The position numbers were made by a program, and so were the translations under genes. DNA of 40,406 nt from Chloroflexota bacterium (GTDB taxonomy: Bacteria > Chloroflexota > Anaerolineae > Promineifilales > Promineifilaceae): contig JAGNBF010000071.1 in the NCBI GenBank assembly GCA_018004935.1, positions 1 through 40,406 of the forward strand, in the 5' to 3' direction. A model generated the notes under the pieces. The model did no database searches. It was not told where the DNA came from and saw nothing but the letters and a program-made list of their open reading frames with translations. Below are positions 8,481 through 17,082 of the stretch, one piece after another. Position 1 is the stretch's first letter. Every line of letters begins with the position of its first letter.

Positions 8481-9695
8481 TCATAAAATATCCCCCAACA
8501 ACGTCTCCAGAAAAGGCGTCACCCGCCAGAACTGTTTTAACGCCTCATACTGCCTGAGTTCCTCTGCGTTCCTACGAGTTCCCACGAGTTCCCCCCGAAT
8601 CATCAAATTGCGCGGCGTGTGTTCCGTCTCGATAAACTCCACAATATCCGTCTGGTAGCCCATCACGCGGAGTAACTGCGCCCGGAAGGTGTCGGTGAGA
8701 ATGTCACCCAGCCGTTCGCGCAAAATGCCCTGCTCCAGTACCGGCCCAAATGGCTCCGGGGCTGTTTGTTGGCTGAGTTGGGCCTGCAAATGGTGATGAC
8801 AACAGGGCGCGGCAAAGATATAACGGCTTTGCCAGCGCACCGCCTGGGCCAGGGCTTCATCGGTGGCGGTGTCGCAGGCGTGGAGAGCTAGCACCATGTC
8901 CGGGGGGGTGTGGGGCTGATAGCCGATGATGCGGGTGTCGTGGAAGATCATGCGCTCCCAGCCTAATTTCTGGCTGGTCTGGCGGTGGCGTTCGATGAGG
9001 TGGGCCTTGATGTCCACACCGGTCAGGGTGGTGGGGATGTTCAGTACGTCGTTGAAGTAATGGTAGGCGGCAAAGGTGAGGTAGGCGTTGCCACAGCCGA
9101 AGTCAATGAGGTGGAGAGAAGGAGGGGAAGTTATTAGTGTATTGGTATATTGGTTATTGGTCTCCAGCAAGGTTCTCACATCCAGCGTGGCGGTGATGAG
9201 TTGTAGAAACTGGTTGATCTGGCGGAATTTGCGCTGGTAGTCGGCTTTGATGCGACCATCGCTGGTCATCATACCCAGGGCGTGCAAAAAATAGGCCGAG
9301 GTTTCGGGGGAGAGGATGGACGTTTTAGCCCGGTCGTGGCTGAGAGTGGGGGCGGGGCGGGGCGTCGCGGCCGCGTGCCGATGTACAATCGCCTTCCCTT
9401 TTTGGCTAAACTGCACCGTAAGGGTTTCGTCGGTGGTCTGAACGGTGATGCTTTTCCAGGGGAGCGGGAAGAGATCGGCGAGCATCGCGGCCGCGTCTTC
9501 CCCCCGCGCCACATTCTTCACCACATCCTGTTGGCCATCCCAGTAAGAAAACTGGCGCATTTGCCCCTGCTTCAGCTCCACCGGGCGAATGGTTACTTTG
9601 ACGTAGGGGTTACGGTCGCGGCCGCTAAACACCGCCTGAATGAACTGCTCATCCTGGGTAATCGGGGCAATGAGTTGTTGTTGGTACTCAGTCAT
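8481..9695 (-). CDS. SAM-dependent methyltransferase (Methyltransf_32/METTL25-like)
   Basis: A 404-residue class I methyltransferase. The N-terminal half (1-110) is a poorly recognised domain. The SAM motif I is IDFGCGNAYLTFAA at about 197-210, followed by GVDIK (acidic residue binding the ribose) near 226-230, LALHACDTATDE at 269-280 and the APCCHHHLQ motif at 296-304. The Cys-Cys-His motif after a HACD block is typical of the Methyltransf_32 group; the substrate (RNA or protein) is not known to me. Two stretches look inserted: TNNQYTNTLITS (about 179-190) and GELVGTRRNAEEL (about 368-380) are encoded by sequence resembling intergenic repeats elsewhere in the window. No gene lies between it and the M19 peptidase upstream on the same strand, only a 78-bp inverted repeat. 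Confidence 0.8.
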   Translation of the reverse strand: MTEYQQQLIAPITQDEQFIQAVFSGRDRNPYVKVTIRPVELKQGQMRQFSYWDGQQDVVKNVARGEDAAAMLADLFPLPWKSITVQTTDETLTVQFSQKGKAIVHRHAAATPRPAPTLSHDRAKTSILSPETSAYFLHALGMMTSDGRIKADYQRKFRQINQFLQLITATLDVRTLLETNNQYTNTLITSPPSLHLIDFGCGNAYLTFAAYHYFNDVLNIPTTLTGVDIKAHLIERHRQTSQKLGWERMIFHDTRIIGYQPHTPPDMVLALHACDTATDEALAQAVRWQSRYIFAAPCCHHHLQAQLSQQTAPEPFGPVLEQGILRERLGDILTDTFRAQLLRVMGYQTDIVEFIETEHTPRNLMIRGELVGTRRNAEELRQYEALKQFWRVTPFLETLLGDIL

Positions 9696-9702
9696 GCCAA
9701 GT

Positions 9703-9778
9703 AAACAGTGAACAGTGAACAGTGAACAGTCAACAGTGGGCAGTGTTACTGTTCACTGCTGACTGTTCACTGTTCACT
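9703..9778. repeat. Family J CAGTGAACAGT inverted repeat
   Basis: Three tandem GTGAACA units then GTCAACAGTGGGCAGT, a short centre and the reverse complement series ACTGTTCACT..GACTGTTCACTGTTCACTT. The right arm abuts the stop of the M19 gene. A fragment of the same sequence lies at 1306-1345 across the stop codon of the first gene. Probably a 3' hairpin for the peptidase mRNA. Confidence 0.65.
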
Positions 9779-10838
9779 TCCACACACGCCGCAGTAAATT
9801 GACCCAATTCCCGCCCATCACCCCAGCCACATCGGTGTCGCTGTAGCCGCGGGCTTTGAGGGCGTCGCCGATGAGATGCAGGTCGGCCGCACTGTCAATC
9901 TCGGCGGGGATGCTCTCGCGGCCAAAACCACCATCGAAGTCACTGCCTATGCCCACATGCTCCGCCGAACCGACTAACTGGCAGATGGTGTCCACATGGG
10001 CGGCCACATCGGCCACAGTGACATCCACTTTTTTGAGGGTGCGGCCGCCGGGTTTCAGGAACCCATTGGCCAGGACGATGCCCATCACCCCACCCCGTTC
10101 GGCGATGCGGCGGATTTGGATGTCGCCCAGGTGGCGTTCTTGCACATCGGGAACCATTTTGCGGGCGTTGCTGTGGGTGGCGACGCTCATCCCCTCGAAC
10201 CGGTCTAACGCTTCCAGGCTGGAGCGTTCGCTGAGGTGGGTGTGGTCTAAAATCATGCCCAATCCGGCCATGACATCCAGCAGGCGTTGCCCTTCTTTGC
10301 TCAAACCGATGCCACTACCGGCCCAGTTCCCCCCGGCGTAGCGGGTGTTGCTCCAGGCTAACCCCACCAGGCGCAGGCCATGCTCGTACCACCCTTCCGC
10401 TTCTTCTGGCTCGCGGATGGGGTCGGCCCCTTCCATGAGCGGCACAATGCCCAGAAGAGGGTTGTCGCTGGTCTGGCTGGTAATGACTTCATCCAGGCTT
10501 TTGCTGTCTGTGACCAGACGCACGTAGGGAACTTCATCGGCCAGGCGGTGGTAGTAGTCTAGCTGGCGCATGGCCTGGTTGTGGGCCTGCCGTTTGTTGC
10601 GGTAGATGACCCGTTCGGTCATGCGGTTTTTGTGGTACGGCCCGACGAATAACGTACCAAAAACAAGCCCGATGCGGCCGCGACGCAACTCCGGTAAGGT
10701 GACAGTGGCTGTGCCATTCCGGTCAGGCACGGTTCCCCCCTCTTCCCGCTGGCGCAAATCGGCCAGGGGCAGGCGCAGGTCCCGGTCAAATTCAAAAAAG
10801 TTATAAGCCAGATCAAGGTGTGAATCTACGATAAACAT
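9774..10838 (-). CDS. Membrane dipeptidase-type hydrolase (peptidase M19)
   Basis: A 354-residue M19 (renal dipeptidase-like) TIM-barrel metallohydrolase, expected to cleave dipeptides including D-containing ones. Visible metal-site blocks are VDSHLDLAYN at the N-terminus (the usual DGHxD pair), MILDHTHLSE near 235 and VATHSNARKMVPD near 258, and GIGSDFDGGFG near 298-308. The bridging Glu probably lies in PLMEGADPI near 132-140. There is no signal peptide, so it is likely cytoplasmic. The ATG at 10838 is preceded by TTGGAG at good spacing. The likely hairpin at 9703-9778 follows the stop. Confidence 0.9.
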   Translation of the reverse strand: MFIVDSHLDLAYNFFEFDRDLRLPLADLRQREEGGTVPDRNGTATVTLPELRRGRIGLVFGTLFVGPYHKNRMTERVIYRNKRQAHNQAMRQLDYYHRLADEVPYVRLVTDSKSLDEVITSQTSDNPLLGIVPLMEGADPIREPEEAEGWYEHGLRLVGLAWSNTRYAGGNWAGSGIGLSKEGQRLLDVMAGLGMILDHTHLSERSSLEALDRFEGMSVATHSNARKMVPDVQERHLGDIQIRRIAERGGVMGIVLANGFLKPGGRTLKKVDVTVADVAAHVDTICQLVGSAEHVGIGSDFDGGFGRESIPAEIDSAADLHLIGDALKARGYSDTDVAGVMGGNWVNLLRRVWK

Positions 10839-10880
10839 GGGTACTCCAACATATTTGTGTCAGGCGGTTTTAAACTATAG

Positions 10881-10912
10881 GGCGTGGTTCAAAAGTCGGC
10901 AAACGGTGCTTA
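10881..10912. repeat. Family H repeat, copy 1
   Basis: GGCGTGGTTCAAAAGTCGGC followed by AAACGGTGCTTA. Near-identical copies are at 14150-14182 and 24631-24662, each adjoining another repeat family. Confidence 0.7.
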
Positions 10913-10919
10913 ACACGTT

Positions 10920-10970
10920 GTAGGGCGATTTGGTAAATCGCCCACGAGACGATTTACCAAATCGTCCTAC
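10920..10970. repeat. Family D long palindrome, copy 1
   Basis: GTAGGGCGATTTGGTAAATC and its complement (ending AAATCGTCCTAC) form a 21-bp stem with a single mismatch and a 9-base loop. Smaller hairpins GCGATTTGGTAAATCGC-type can form within each arm. Related copies at 11042-11082, 18289-18336, 24753-24803 and truncated at 40355-40375. Confidence 0.8.
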
Positions 10971-11153
10971 AAATTTGTAAAGCTGACCTGAACCATGCCA
11001 ACTATAGCAAGCGCAATTTGTCCGGTGCAACACGACTACTATTGGTAAATCGCCCACGAGACGATTTACCAAATCGTCCTACAAATTTGTAAAGCTGACC
11101 TGAACCATGCCAACTATAGCAAGCGCAATTTGTCCGGTGCAACACGACTACTA
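10930..11153. repeat. Tandem direct repeat, 2 x 112 bp
   Basis: Two essentially identical 112-bp units, 10930-11041 and 11042-11153, each starting TTGGTAAATCGCCCACGAGA and ending GCAACACGACTACTA. Each holds most of family D plus the tail AAAGCTGACCTGAACCATGC, which also appears at the right end of the window (40377-40400). The identity between units implies a recent duplication. Confidence 0.9.
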
Positions 11154-11183
11154 AGAGTTCGTAAAAATATAACTTCCCGGTTT

Positions 11184-11217
11184 AGACCTGATAGGTTTCC
11201 GAAAACCTGTCAGGTCT
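11184..11217. repeat. Family A palindrome, copy 2
   Basis: AGACCTGATAGGTTT / AAACCTGTCAGGTCT stem with CCGA loop. It spans the 3' end of the DUF2283 gene: the stop codon of that gene (11210-11212) lies within the palindrome arm. Confidence 0.85.
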
Positions 11218-11392
11218 TGACGGAACTTAATCTTTTACAGACCCTAAGTGCCAGTATCTCAACTCCAACGAGACGCCCCTGTTCATCGAAATCGAAAATA
11301 ACGCCAGGGGACACCTCTTCAGATTCAACAATGGGTGTCTCATCGAAGCGAAAATATAACGCATCGCTCTCGGTATCAATTTTGAGTCTCAT
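11210..11392 (-). CDS. DUF2283 small protein
   Basis: A 60-residue protein of the DUF2283 family, recognisable from MRLKIDTESDALYFRF, GVIFDFDEQGRLVGVEIL. Function of the family is unknown. Its ATG overlaps the TGA of the endonuclease IV gene in an ATGA, so it is translated from the same mRNA. The last nine residues (CKRLSSVKT) and the stop codon are encoded by family A repeat sequence, i.e. the normal C-terminus has apparently been replaced or extended by the repeat. The same repeat edge encodes the end of the cyclase gene at 20513. Confidence 0.75.
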   Translation of the reverse strand: MRLKIDTESDALYFRFDETPIVESEEVSPGVIFDFDEQGRLVGVEILALRVCKRLSSVKT

Positions 11393-12255
11393 TTTATCAG
11401 GCTACGCAAGGTCGCCAGGTTGGCAATGTCCATATCAATTTCCTGACCGTCAGGCCCGGTTTCGGTTTTGTCTGTTTCCAGGTGTGCGCCGTGTTCTGCC
11501 CAGCGGGGGTCGTTGACGAAGCTGGCGAACCCTTCCAGCCCAATTTGCCCCTGACCGATATGGGCGTGCCGGTCTTTGTTTTCGCCCAGGCCGTGAATGC
11601 TATCGTTGAAGTGGAAACATTTGATCCACTCTAACCCCACGATGCGATCAAATTCGGCCATCGTTTGGGCGTAGGTTTCGGGGGTGCGGATGTCGTATCC
11701 GGCGGCAAAAATGTGGCAGGTATCCATACAGACACCGAGGCGGGGCGTGCGGCCGCAACCGTCCAACACCGTCGCCAGTTGTTCAAATTTGTACCCCAGG
11801 TTGGTTCCTTGCCCGGCCATTGTCTCCAGGCAAATGATGACGTTGTACCCCTCTGTCTCCTGCACCAGCCGCATCAACCCCTGGCTGATGGCCTGCAAAC
11901 CGGCGTCAATACCGGAATCCATGTGGGAGCCAGGGTGGAAGGTGAGGAAGGGAATGCCCAGAGCCTCGGCGCGTTGCACTTCATCTTTAAGTGCCTGGTA
12001 AGATTTTTCCCACAGGTCGGGTTTGGGGGAGGCGATGTTGATGAGGTAGCTGGCGTGAACGGCGACGGGAGTGATGTGGCTATGGTTCGCGGCCGCGTTG
12101 CGCCATAGTTCGATATCCTCATCCAGTAACGGCTTGGACGCCCATTGCCGGTTGCTCTTGGTGAAGATGAGCATAGAGTCACAGGTCGCGGCCGCGCCCC
12201 GTGCATACGCCGTATATGGCCCGCCGGAAATACTCATGTGTGCGCCTAATCTCAT
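11389..12255 (-). CDS. nfo: Deoxyribonuclease IV (AP endonuclease)
   Basis: A 288-residue endonuclease IV, a zinc TIM-barrel enzyme that cuts 5' to abasic sites in base excision repair. Family blocks visible: MRLGAHMSISGG at the N-terminus, VHASYLINIASP near 68, FHPGSHMDSGID near 106, ICLETMAGQGTNLGYKFEQL near 141, GVCMDTCHIFAAGYDIRTPE near 173, FHFNDSIHGLGENKDRHAHIGQGQIG near 213, and HLETDKTE near 258, which supply the His, Asp and Glu zinc ligands. The ATG at 12255 is preceded by GAGGAGA six bases away. The DUF2283 gene overlaps its stop. Confidence 0.95.
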   Translation of the reverse strand: MRLGAHMSISGGPYTAYARGAAATCDSMLIFTKSNRQWASKPLLDEDIELWRNAAANHSHITPVAVHASYLINIASPKPDLWEKSYQALKDEVQRAEALGIPFLTFHPGSHMDSGIDAGLQAISQGLMRLVQETEGYNVIICLETMAGQGTNLGYKFEQLATVLDGCGRTPRLGVCMDTCHIFAAGYDIRTPETYAQTMAEFDRIVGLEWIKCFHFNDSIHGLGENKDRHAHIGQGQIGLEGFASFVNDPRWAEHGAHLETDKTETGPDGQEIDMDIANLATLRSLIK

Positions 12256-12295
12256 AAATGTCTCCTCTGGAGGGAATCGGGTGGGTAACTACAAA

Positions 12296-12352
12296 CCCTC
12301 TCGAGGGCTGAGCTTGTCGAAGCCCTCTGTTGCCTTCGACAAGCTCAGACAA
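12296..12352. repeat. Family E palindrome, copy 1
   Basis: CCTCTCGAGGGCTGAGCTTG..TCGAAG paired with CCTTCGACAAGCTCAG. Similar copies at 27050-27107 and 35330-35392, and a fragment at 14350-14378. The CTTCGACAAGCTCAG core recurs in many bacterial genomes as an intergenic hairpin. Confidence 0.7.
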
Positions 12353-12480
12353 CGGCTTAGTAGTTACTGGGATGGTAGATAATACCTTGTGAGCAGTGAG
12401 AATTAACAATTATACTGCCAACGGGCATAATCTGATATTTTTCGCTCTGTCACGAGTATACCCATAAATCGTGGGACACA

Positions 12481-12511
12481 GACCTGACAGGTTTCAGAAA
12501 CCTGTCAGATC
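12481..12511. repeat. Family A palindrome, copy 3
   Basis: GACCTGACAGGTTTC / GAAACCTGTCAGATC with a short loop. It is preceded by CACGAGTATACCCATAAATC, the same flank as (inverted) copy 5 at 36097, showing that copies 3 and 5 belong to a subfamily. Confidence 0.8.
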
Positions 12512-12531
12512 TCCTACAAAACTTGGATGAA

Positions 12532-12571
12532 GTGTCGTTTTTTGCGGGCGTACGCCCGTAAAAAACGACAC
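12532..12571. repeat. Family L hairpin, copy 1 (terminator-like)
   Basis: GTGTCGTTTTTTGCGGGCG / CGCCCGTAAAAAACGACAC with a TA loop, a 19-bp near-perfect stem with T and A runs. Second copy at 35626-35667. The symmetric T-runs make it a candidate bidirectional terminator. Confidence 0.75.
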
Positions 12572-12572
12572 C

Positions 12573-12690
12573 CATAGGTTTCTCCTTCCCGGCAGGAAGG
12601 GAGAAACCACTCGGCGGGCAAAATCGGGGGCTTCGCCTCCGATTTTGCCGCCTTAAAAAACTCCCCGCTCCTGGGGGCGGGGTTGGGGGT
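12573..12690. repeat. Family F module, copy 2
   Basis: Hairpins GGTTTCTCCTTCC / GGAAGGGAGAAACC, CAAAATCGG / CCGATTTTG and CCCGCTCC / GGGGGCGGG with the connecting CCTTAAAAAACTCCCCGC seen also at 35588 and, inverted, at 40210. Confidence 0.7.
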
Positions 12691-12730
12691 GGGGGAAATC
12701 CGAGTAGGCAATCACCCTAGTACAACAGCA

Positions 12731-12938
12731 TAAGTAGAAACCAGGTTTTTACAGCAAATTCGGAATGCTTTACAGGAAAAAAACCTGGTTTCTAAACCTG
12801 CGAGAGAGTTCCGCCCAGGTGTACCAGTACAGTAGGGCGTAAGTAGAAACCAGGTTTTTATATCAAGTTCGGAAGCGATTTTCAGGAGAAAAACCTGGTT
12901 TCTAAACCTGCGAGAGAGTTCCGCCCAGGTGTACTAGT
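12731..12938. repeat. Imperfect tandem repeat, 2 x about 109 bp
   Basis: Units start at 12731 and 12840 with TAAGTAGAAACCAGGTTTTT and share AAAAACCTGGTTTCTAAACC and TGCGAGAGAGTTCCGCCCAG. Each unit is itself an inverted repeat (AGAAACCAGGTTTTT / AAAAACCTGGTTTCT) around a variable centre. Loop sequences differ while stems are conserved, which points to selection on the hairpin or to two insertions of one element. Confidence 0.85.
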
Positions 12939-13034
12939 GCGATTAGCCTTCTTACTGTGTTTCTGCCTGACCCTGGCTAAAATAGGGTCGTCTGATTCCT
13001 AACCAGGACAAGCCAGAACCAAAAAGAAGAAACT

Positions 13035-14135
13035 ATGTACAATCGCATTGTCGTCAAATTTGGTACCAGTGTTTTAACCGGGGGAACTCCCCACCTGCAC
13101 CGGCCGCAAATCGTCGAACTGACCCGGCAGTGTGCCGCTTTGCACCAACGCGGCCGCAAAATAATCCTCGTCAGTTCCGGGGCCATTGCCACCGGACGGG
13201 AACAACTCAACTTTCCCGATTTACCCCGTACCCTGGCCAATAAACAGATGTTGGCCGCCGTAGGGCAAAGCCACCTCATGGCTATATGGGCACAATTCTT
13301 TGCCATTTATGGCCTACATGTAGGGCAAATGCTCCTGACACGGGCGGATGTAGAACGTCGCGGCCGCTACCTCAACGCCCGCGCCACCCTGCATACCCTC
13401 CTGGAACACCGGATCATTCCCATCATTAATGAAAATGATGCCGTCGCCACCGAAGAAATCCGCGTAGGTGACAACGATAATCTGTCCGCCCTCGTGGCCT
13501 TGTTAGCCGAGGCCGACCTGCTCATTTTGCTTACTGACCAGCCCGGCCTTTACACAGCCGATCCTCGCACCAACCCCAGTGCTCAGCTCATCCCAGAGGT
13601 AAACACGATTGATGACAGCCTGCGCCAGGTGGCCGGGGGCAGTGTCAGTGGATTGGGAGTGGGGGGTATGGCTACAAAATTGCAAGCGGCCGCGATTGCT
13701 CGTTTAGCCGGTGCGGATGTGGTTATTGCTTCCGGGCAAACGCCCAACGTCATCACACGTGTAGCCGAAGGGGAACCACTGGGTACACGCTTTCCCGCCA
13801 CACAGAGCTTCCTGGAAAATCGCAAAAAGTGGATTCTGGCCGGGCCACGGCCCACGGGAACCATTGTCGTGGATGAGGGGGCGAAAGAAGCGTTGCTGAG
13901 TCGCGGCCGCTCGCTCCTGCCTGCCGGTATTATCCAGGTGGAAGGCTCCTTCCAACGTGGCGATACCATCACCATCCAAACGGCACAAGGGCTAGAAATC
14001 GCCCGGGGCATTGTCCAATACAGCAGTGATGATTTACAACGACTGGCCGGACAACAATCTGAGGCTATCGAAACGATTTTGGGATACACCTACGGTGCGG
14101 TGGCCGTTCATCGCAATGATTTGATCGTACTCTAA
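13035..14135 (+). CDS. proB: Glutamate 5-kinase
   Basis: A 366-residue enzyme catalysing ATP-dependent phosphorylation of L-glutamate, the first step of proline synthesis. The amino-acid kinase domain (1-260) has [12 protein letters not shown] at 5-16, [14 protein letters not shown] near 45-58, [26 protein letters not shown] near 133-158 and a Gly-rich [19 protein letters not shown] block near 205-223. The C-terminal PUA domain (about 280-360) starts at [17 protein letters not shown]. Length is typical for the long, PUA-containing form. No proA follows; proline pathway genes must be elsewhere. The ribosome site is weak (AAAGAAGAAACT). Proline feedback inhibition is a family property not visible here. 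Confidence 0.95.
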   Translation: MYNRIVVKFGTSVLTGGTPHLHRPQIVELTRQCAALHQRGRKIILVSSGAIATGREQLNFPDLPRTLANKQMLAAVGQSHLMAIWAQFFAIYGLHVGQMLLTRADVERRGRYLNARATLHTLLEHRIIPIINENDAVATEEIRVGDNDNLSALVALLAEADLLILLTDQPGLYTADPRTNPSAQLIPEVNTIDDSLRQVAGGSVSGLGVGGMATKLQAAAIARLAGADVVIASGQTPNVITRVAEGEPLGTRFPATQSFLENRKKWILAGPRPTGTIVVDEGAKEALLSRGRSLLPAGIIQVEGSFQRGDTITIQTAQGLEIARGIVQYSSDDLQRLAGQQSEAIETILGYTYGAVAVHRNDLIVL

Positions 14136-14681
14136 AAAAATCCCCCATCGGGCATGGTTCAAAAGTCGGCAAACGGTGCTTAGTCATCGTTCGCAATCAT
14201 ACTGTCAAAGGGCATAATCTGACATTTTTTCGCCCTGTCGCCAGCAATTCTCAATTTGGCCTGAACGTCTAAAAATGGTGCGGCCGCCCGGTGGTCAACT
14301 GAGCCTAGCACAGCCTTTCCAGGCTGTGCGCTCTCTATGCAGGCAGATCCAGGCTTCGGCAAAGCTCAACCCTCGAGGACGTGTAGGGCGAACAGCCTGA
14401 AAGGCTGTTCTACGGGGTGGGCCATTTTTCGAGCGTGCTTTTGGCGGGCAACGGTTTTAACCGTTGGTTAAATTGAGAATTACTGCCCTGTCGCCGTCTC
14501 ACTTTATCGTCGTGTTGGGTTTATCCAAGGCCACCCCCACCCCTAACCCCGCCCCAGGGGCGGGGAACTATTTTCGGCGCGGGGTGGGAGTTTCTGGCGA
14601 CAAACCGAGGGAACTTTCCCGTCCTGGTTATCGTTTTGACAATAGGTATAACAACCAATCATTATGTCAAAGGAGACAGCC
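14136..14681. other. 546-bp gene-free repeat region
   Basis: Holds family H (14150-14182), family G (from about 14200), the only intergenic GCGGCCGC (14280-14287), the hairpin CACAGCCTTTCCAGGCTGTG (14309-14328), a family E fragment (14350-14378), family M (GGCGAACAGCCTGAAAGGCT at about 14387, with a related sequence near 35860) and family F (14531-14585). No convincing promoter identified for the following gene. Confidence 0.7.
14531..14585. repeat. Family F module, copy 3
   Basis: CCACCCCCACCCCTAACCCC then CGCCCCAGGGGCGGGG hairpin and TATTTTCGGCGCGGGGTGGG. Resembles copy 1 at 4668-4745. Confidence 0.7.
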
Positions 14682-17048
14682 ATGTTGAAGAAAATTTCCC
14701 GCACCCTATTTGTTTTGTTATTTATGGTGATGGGCTTCGCGGCCGCAGTGCCTGCCCACGCTGAACCCATCCCCCCCATTTCCCCCATCCCCCCTATCCC
14801 TGTAGATCAATTTACCATTGAGTATCAGCGGGTCAATGTCACCATCAACAACCAGATCGCCACTACCCACATTGACCAGCTTTTTGTCAATCCCAATAGC
14901 TGGATGGTTGAGGGCATCTACTTGTTTCCCCTGCCCCTGGGCGCATCCGTCAGTCAGTTGACCATGTGGGTAGATGGAACCCCCATCGAGGCCAAAATCC
15001 TGGCCGCCGACGAAGCGCAACAGATTTATGATGACATCGTGCGGCAGATGCGTGACCCCGCCCTGCTCAAATACGTGGGCACGCAGGCCATCCAGGCCAA
15101 CGTCTTCCCCCTGCCCCCCAATGGCGAACGGCGCGTCGAAATCGAGTACCAACAGCTCCTGACCGCCGAAAACGGGTTGTTCAAATACGTTTACCCCCAA
15201 TCCAATGAGCTATACACCAACCTGCCTTTGCAAAGCCAGAGCATCCGCGTCGAAGTGGCCTCACCGGAAGCCATCCGCACCATTTACTCCCCCAGCCACG
15301 CCGTGGCTATCAGCCGCGAAGGGGATTTCTCAGCGGTCGTCGGATTTGAAGGGAGCAACATCGCGGCCGATACCGATTTTGCCCTGTTTTACAGCGTTTC
15401 CCCTGAAGACATCGGCCTGAGCCTGCTGACCTATAAAGAGCCGGGCGAAAATGGGTTCTTTGTTCTGCTGGCCGCGCCCAGCGTGGAAGTAGACCCCAAC
15501 CAGGTCATCGCCAAAGATGTGATTGTGGTGCTGGACACGTCGGGCAGTATGTTTGGCGAGAAGATGGATCAGGCGAAAGCGGCCGCGGGCTACGTCATTG
15601 GTCAGTTAAACCCGCAAGACCGGTTTGGTCTGGTCACGTTTAGCACGGGCGTTGTGCCTTACCAGAGCAGTCTCGTCTCCGCCAGTGACGGCGGGGATGT
15701 GTCGAGCTTCATCAACAGCATTGAGGCCATCGGTGGCACAAATATCAGTCAGGCATTGCTCGAAGCCCTGGCTATGGCCGACGCCGAACGGCCCACGACG
15801 ATTATTTTCCTGACCGATGGGCTGGCGACGGAAGGCATCACCGATACGGGCCTGTTGTTGGATGCTTTTGGGCAGGCCGCCCGCCCCAATGTGCGCCTCT
15901 TCGCCTTTGGTGTGGGTGACGATGTGGACACCTTCCTGCTGGATAGTCTGGCGCAAAATTATCGGGGCACATCCACCTATGTGCGCCCCGGTGAAGCCAT
16001 TGATGAGGCGGTAAGTGGCTTCTACGCCAAAGTCAGCACCCCCGTGTTGGCCGACATTAGCCTGGATTTTGGCGGCATCATCGTGGAGCAGATGTACCCG
16101 GATACCCTGCCCGACCTGTTTGCCGGGAGCCAGTTGGTGTTGGTGGGGCGTTATCGGGACAGCGGCGCGGCCGCGATTACCCTGCGCGGTACGGTCAACG
16201 GTCAACAACAGGTGTTCACCTACAGCGGTAACAGCTTCCGCTCCAGTGGCGGCGATGATTTTATCCCCCGGCTGTGGGCCACACGGGCCATCGGCCATCT
16301 ACTCACAGAGATTCGTCTGAATGGGGAAAACCCGGAACTGGTGCAAAGTGTGATTAACCTGAGCGTGCGTTATGGCATTATCACCCCTTACACCAGCTTC
16401 CTCATCGAAGAAGATGACATCTTCACCCAAACGGGTCGGGATGATGTGGCGAACCAGGCGATGGAAGAGGCGGCGTCTGCCCCGATGGAAGCCAGTGGCT
16501 CGGCGGCTGTAGACGCGGCCGCAGACCAGGGGGAAATGGCGGAAGCGGAAGCGCCTGCGGCCGCGCCTGCCACTTTCACCGATGAGGAAACGGGGCAGGT
16601 GGTAGACATGTCCAGCGTGGTGCAATCGGTGGGGAGCAAAACTTTTGTCTGGCGCGAGGGCATGTGGATTGATACCGCCTTTGATCCGGAGCAGTACACC
16701 CCGGAACCGGTGGGTTTTGCCAGCGATACTTACTTTGACCTGCTCGCGGCCGCGCCCGAACTCGGTCAATATTTCGCCATTGGTCAGCAGGTAGTGGTGG
16801 TGTACAACGGGGTGGCCTACCAGGTAGTCGAAGGTGAAGGCAACACTGCCGTTACTATCCCTGATGTCACCGCTCCTGACAGCACCGATGCCCCCATCAA
16901 TACGGAAACAGGTGAACCTGTGCCAACGGCTTCCGACTCCGACCCAAACAGTAATGCCGGAGTTAGCGTGTGTGGTATTACGGCCATGTTACCCATCGGT
17001 TTGCTGGTGTTGGCGGGTGGTTTTGGGTTGAAGAGAAAAAAGAAGTAA
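14682..17048 (+). CDS. Secreted VIT-VWA domain protein, C-terminally anchored
   Basis: A 788-residue surface protein. The start at 14682 is preferred over the in-frame ATG at 14664 because AAAGGAG sits 6-7 bases upstream and a clean signal peptide follows (MLKK, hydrophobic core, cleavage likely after AHA at 27). A VIT domain (about 40-165) precedes a VWA domain (about 275-450) with an intact MIDAS: DTSGS at 285-289, a Thr in GGTNIS and Asp in FLTDGLAT. This order is that of inter-alpha-trypsin-inhibitor heavy chain-like bacterial proteins, thought to bind other proteins through a metal ion. The tail is Ala/Glu-rich, then Pro/Thr/Ser/Asp, then Cys-Gly, a transmembrane helix and LKRKKK, a sorting-type C-terminus. 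Binding partner unknown. Confidence 0.9.
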   Translation: MLKKISRTLFVLLFMVMGFAAAVPAHAEPIPPISPIPPIPVDQFTIEYQRVNVTINNQIATTHIDQLFVNPNSWMVEGIYLFPLPLGASVSQLTMWVDGTPIEAKILAADEAQQIYDDIVRQMRDPALLKYVGTQAIQANVFPLPPNGERRVEIEYQQLLTAENGLFKYVYPQSNELYTNLPLQSQSIRVEVASPEAIRTIYSPSHAVAISREGDFSAVVGFEGSNIAADTDFALFYSVSPEDIGLSLLTYKEPGENGFFVLLAAPSVEVDPNQVIAKDVIVVLDTSGSMFGEKMDQAKAAAGYVIGQLNPQDRFGLVTFSTGVVPYQSSLVSASDGGDVSSFINSIEAIGGTNISQALLEALAMADAERPTTIIFLTDGLATEGITDTGLLLDAFGQAARPNVRLFAFGVGDDVDTFLLDSLAQNYRGTSTYVRPGEAIDEAVSGFYAKVSTPVLADISLDFGGIIVEQMYPDTLPDLFAGSQLVLVGRYRDSGAAAITLRGTVNGQQQVFTYSGNSFRSSGGDDFIPRLWATRAIGHLLTEIRLNGENPELVQSVINLSVRYGIITPYTSFLIEEDDIFTQTGRDDVANQAMEEAASAPMEASGSAAVDAAADQGEMAEAEAPAAAPATFTDEETGQVVDMSSVVQSVGSKTFVWREGMWIDTAFDPEQYTPEPVGFASDTYFDLLAAAPELGQYFAIGQQVVVVYNGVAYQVVEGEGNTAVTIPDVTAPDSTDAPINTETGEPVPTASDSDPNSNAGVSVCGITAMLPIGLLVLAGGFGLKRKKK

Positions 17049-17082
17049 GGCAGGCAGATAAACTTTAAGGGTACCCGTTGCG

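Larger units (their letters stand above)
12256..13034. other. 779-bp gene-free region made of repeats
   Basis: From left to right: family E hairpin (12296-12352); family G sequence ATACTGCCAACGGGCATAAT (from 12411, second copy near 14200); family A hairpin (12481-12511); family L hairpin (12532-12571); family F module (12573-12690); and two 109-bp tandem units (12731-12938). No protein-coding potential. The proB promoter must lie in the last 100 bp, but no confident -35/-10 pair is seen. Confidence 0.75.

Noticed and set aside
10920-11153. Repeats spaced regularly, possible CRISPR
   Set aside because: Only two long units without unique spacers, and no cas genes; these are tandem palindromic repeats.
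14309-14328. Hairpin after proB as its terminator
   Set aside because: No T-run follows and it lies more than 170 bp from the stop codon within a repeat mosaic.
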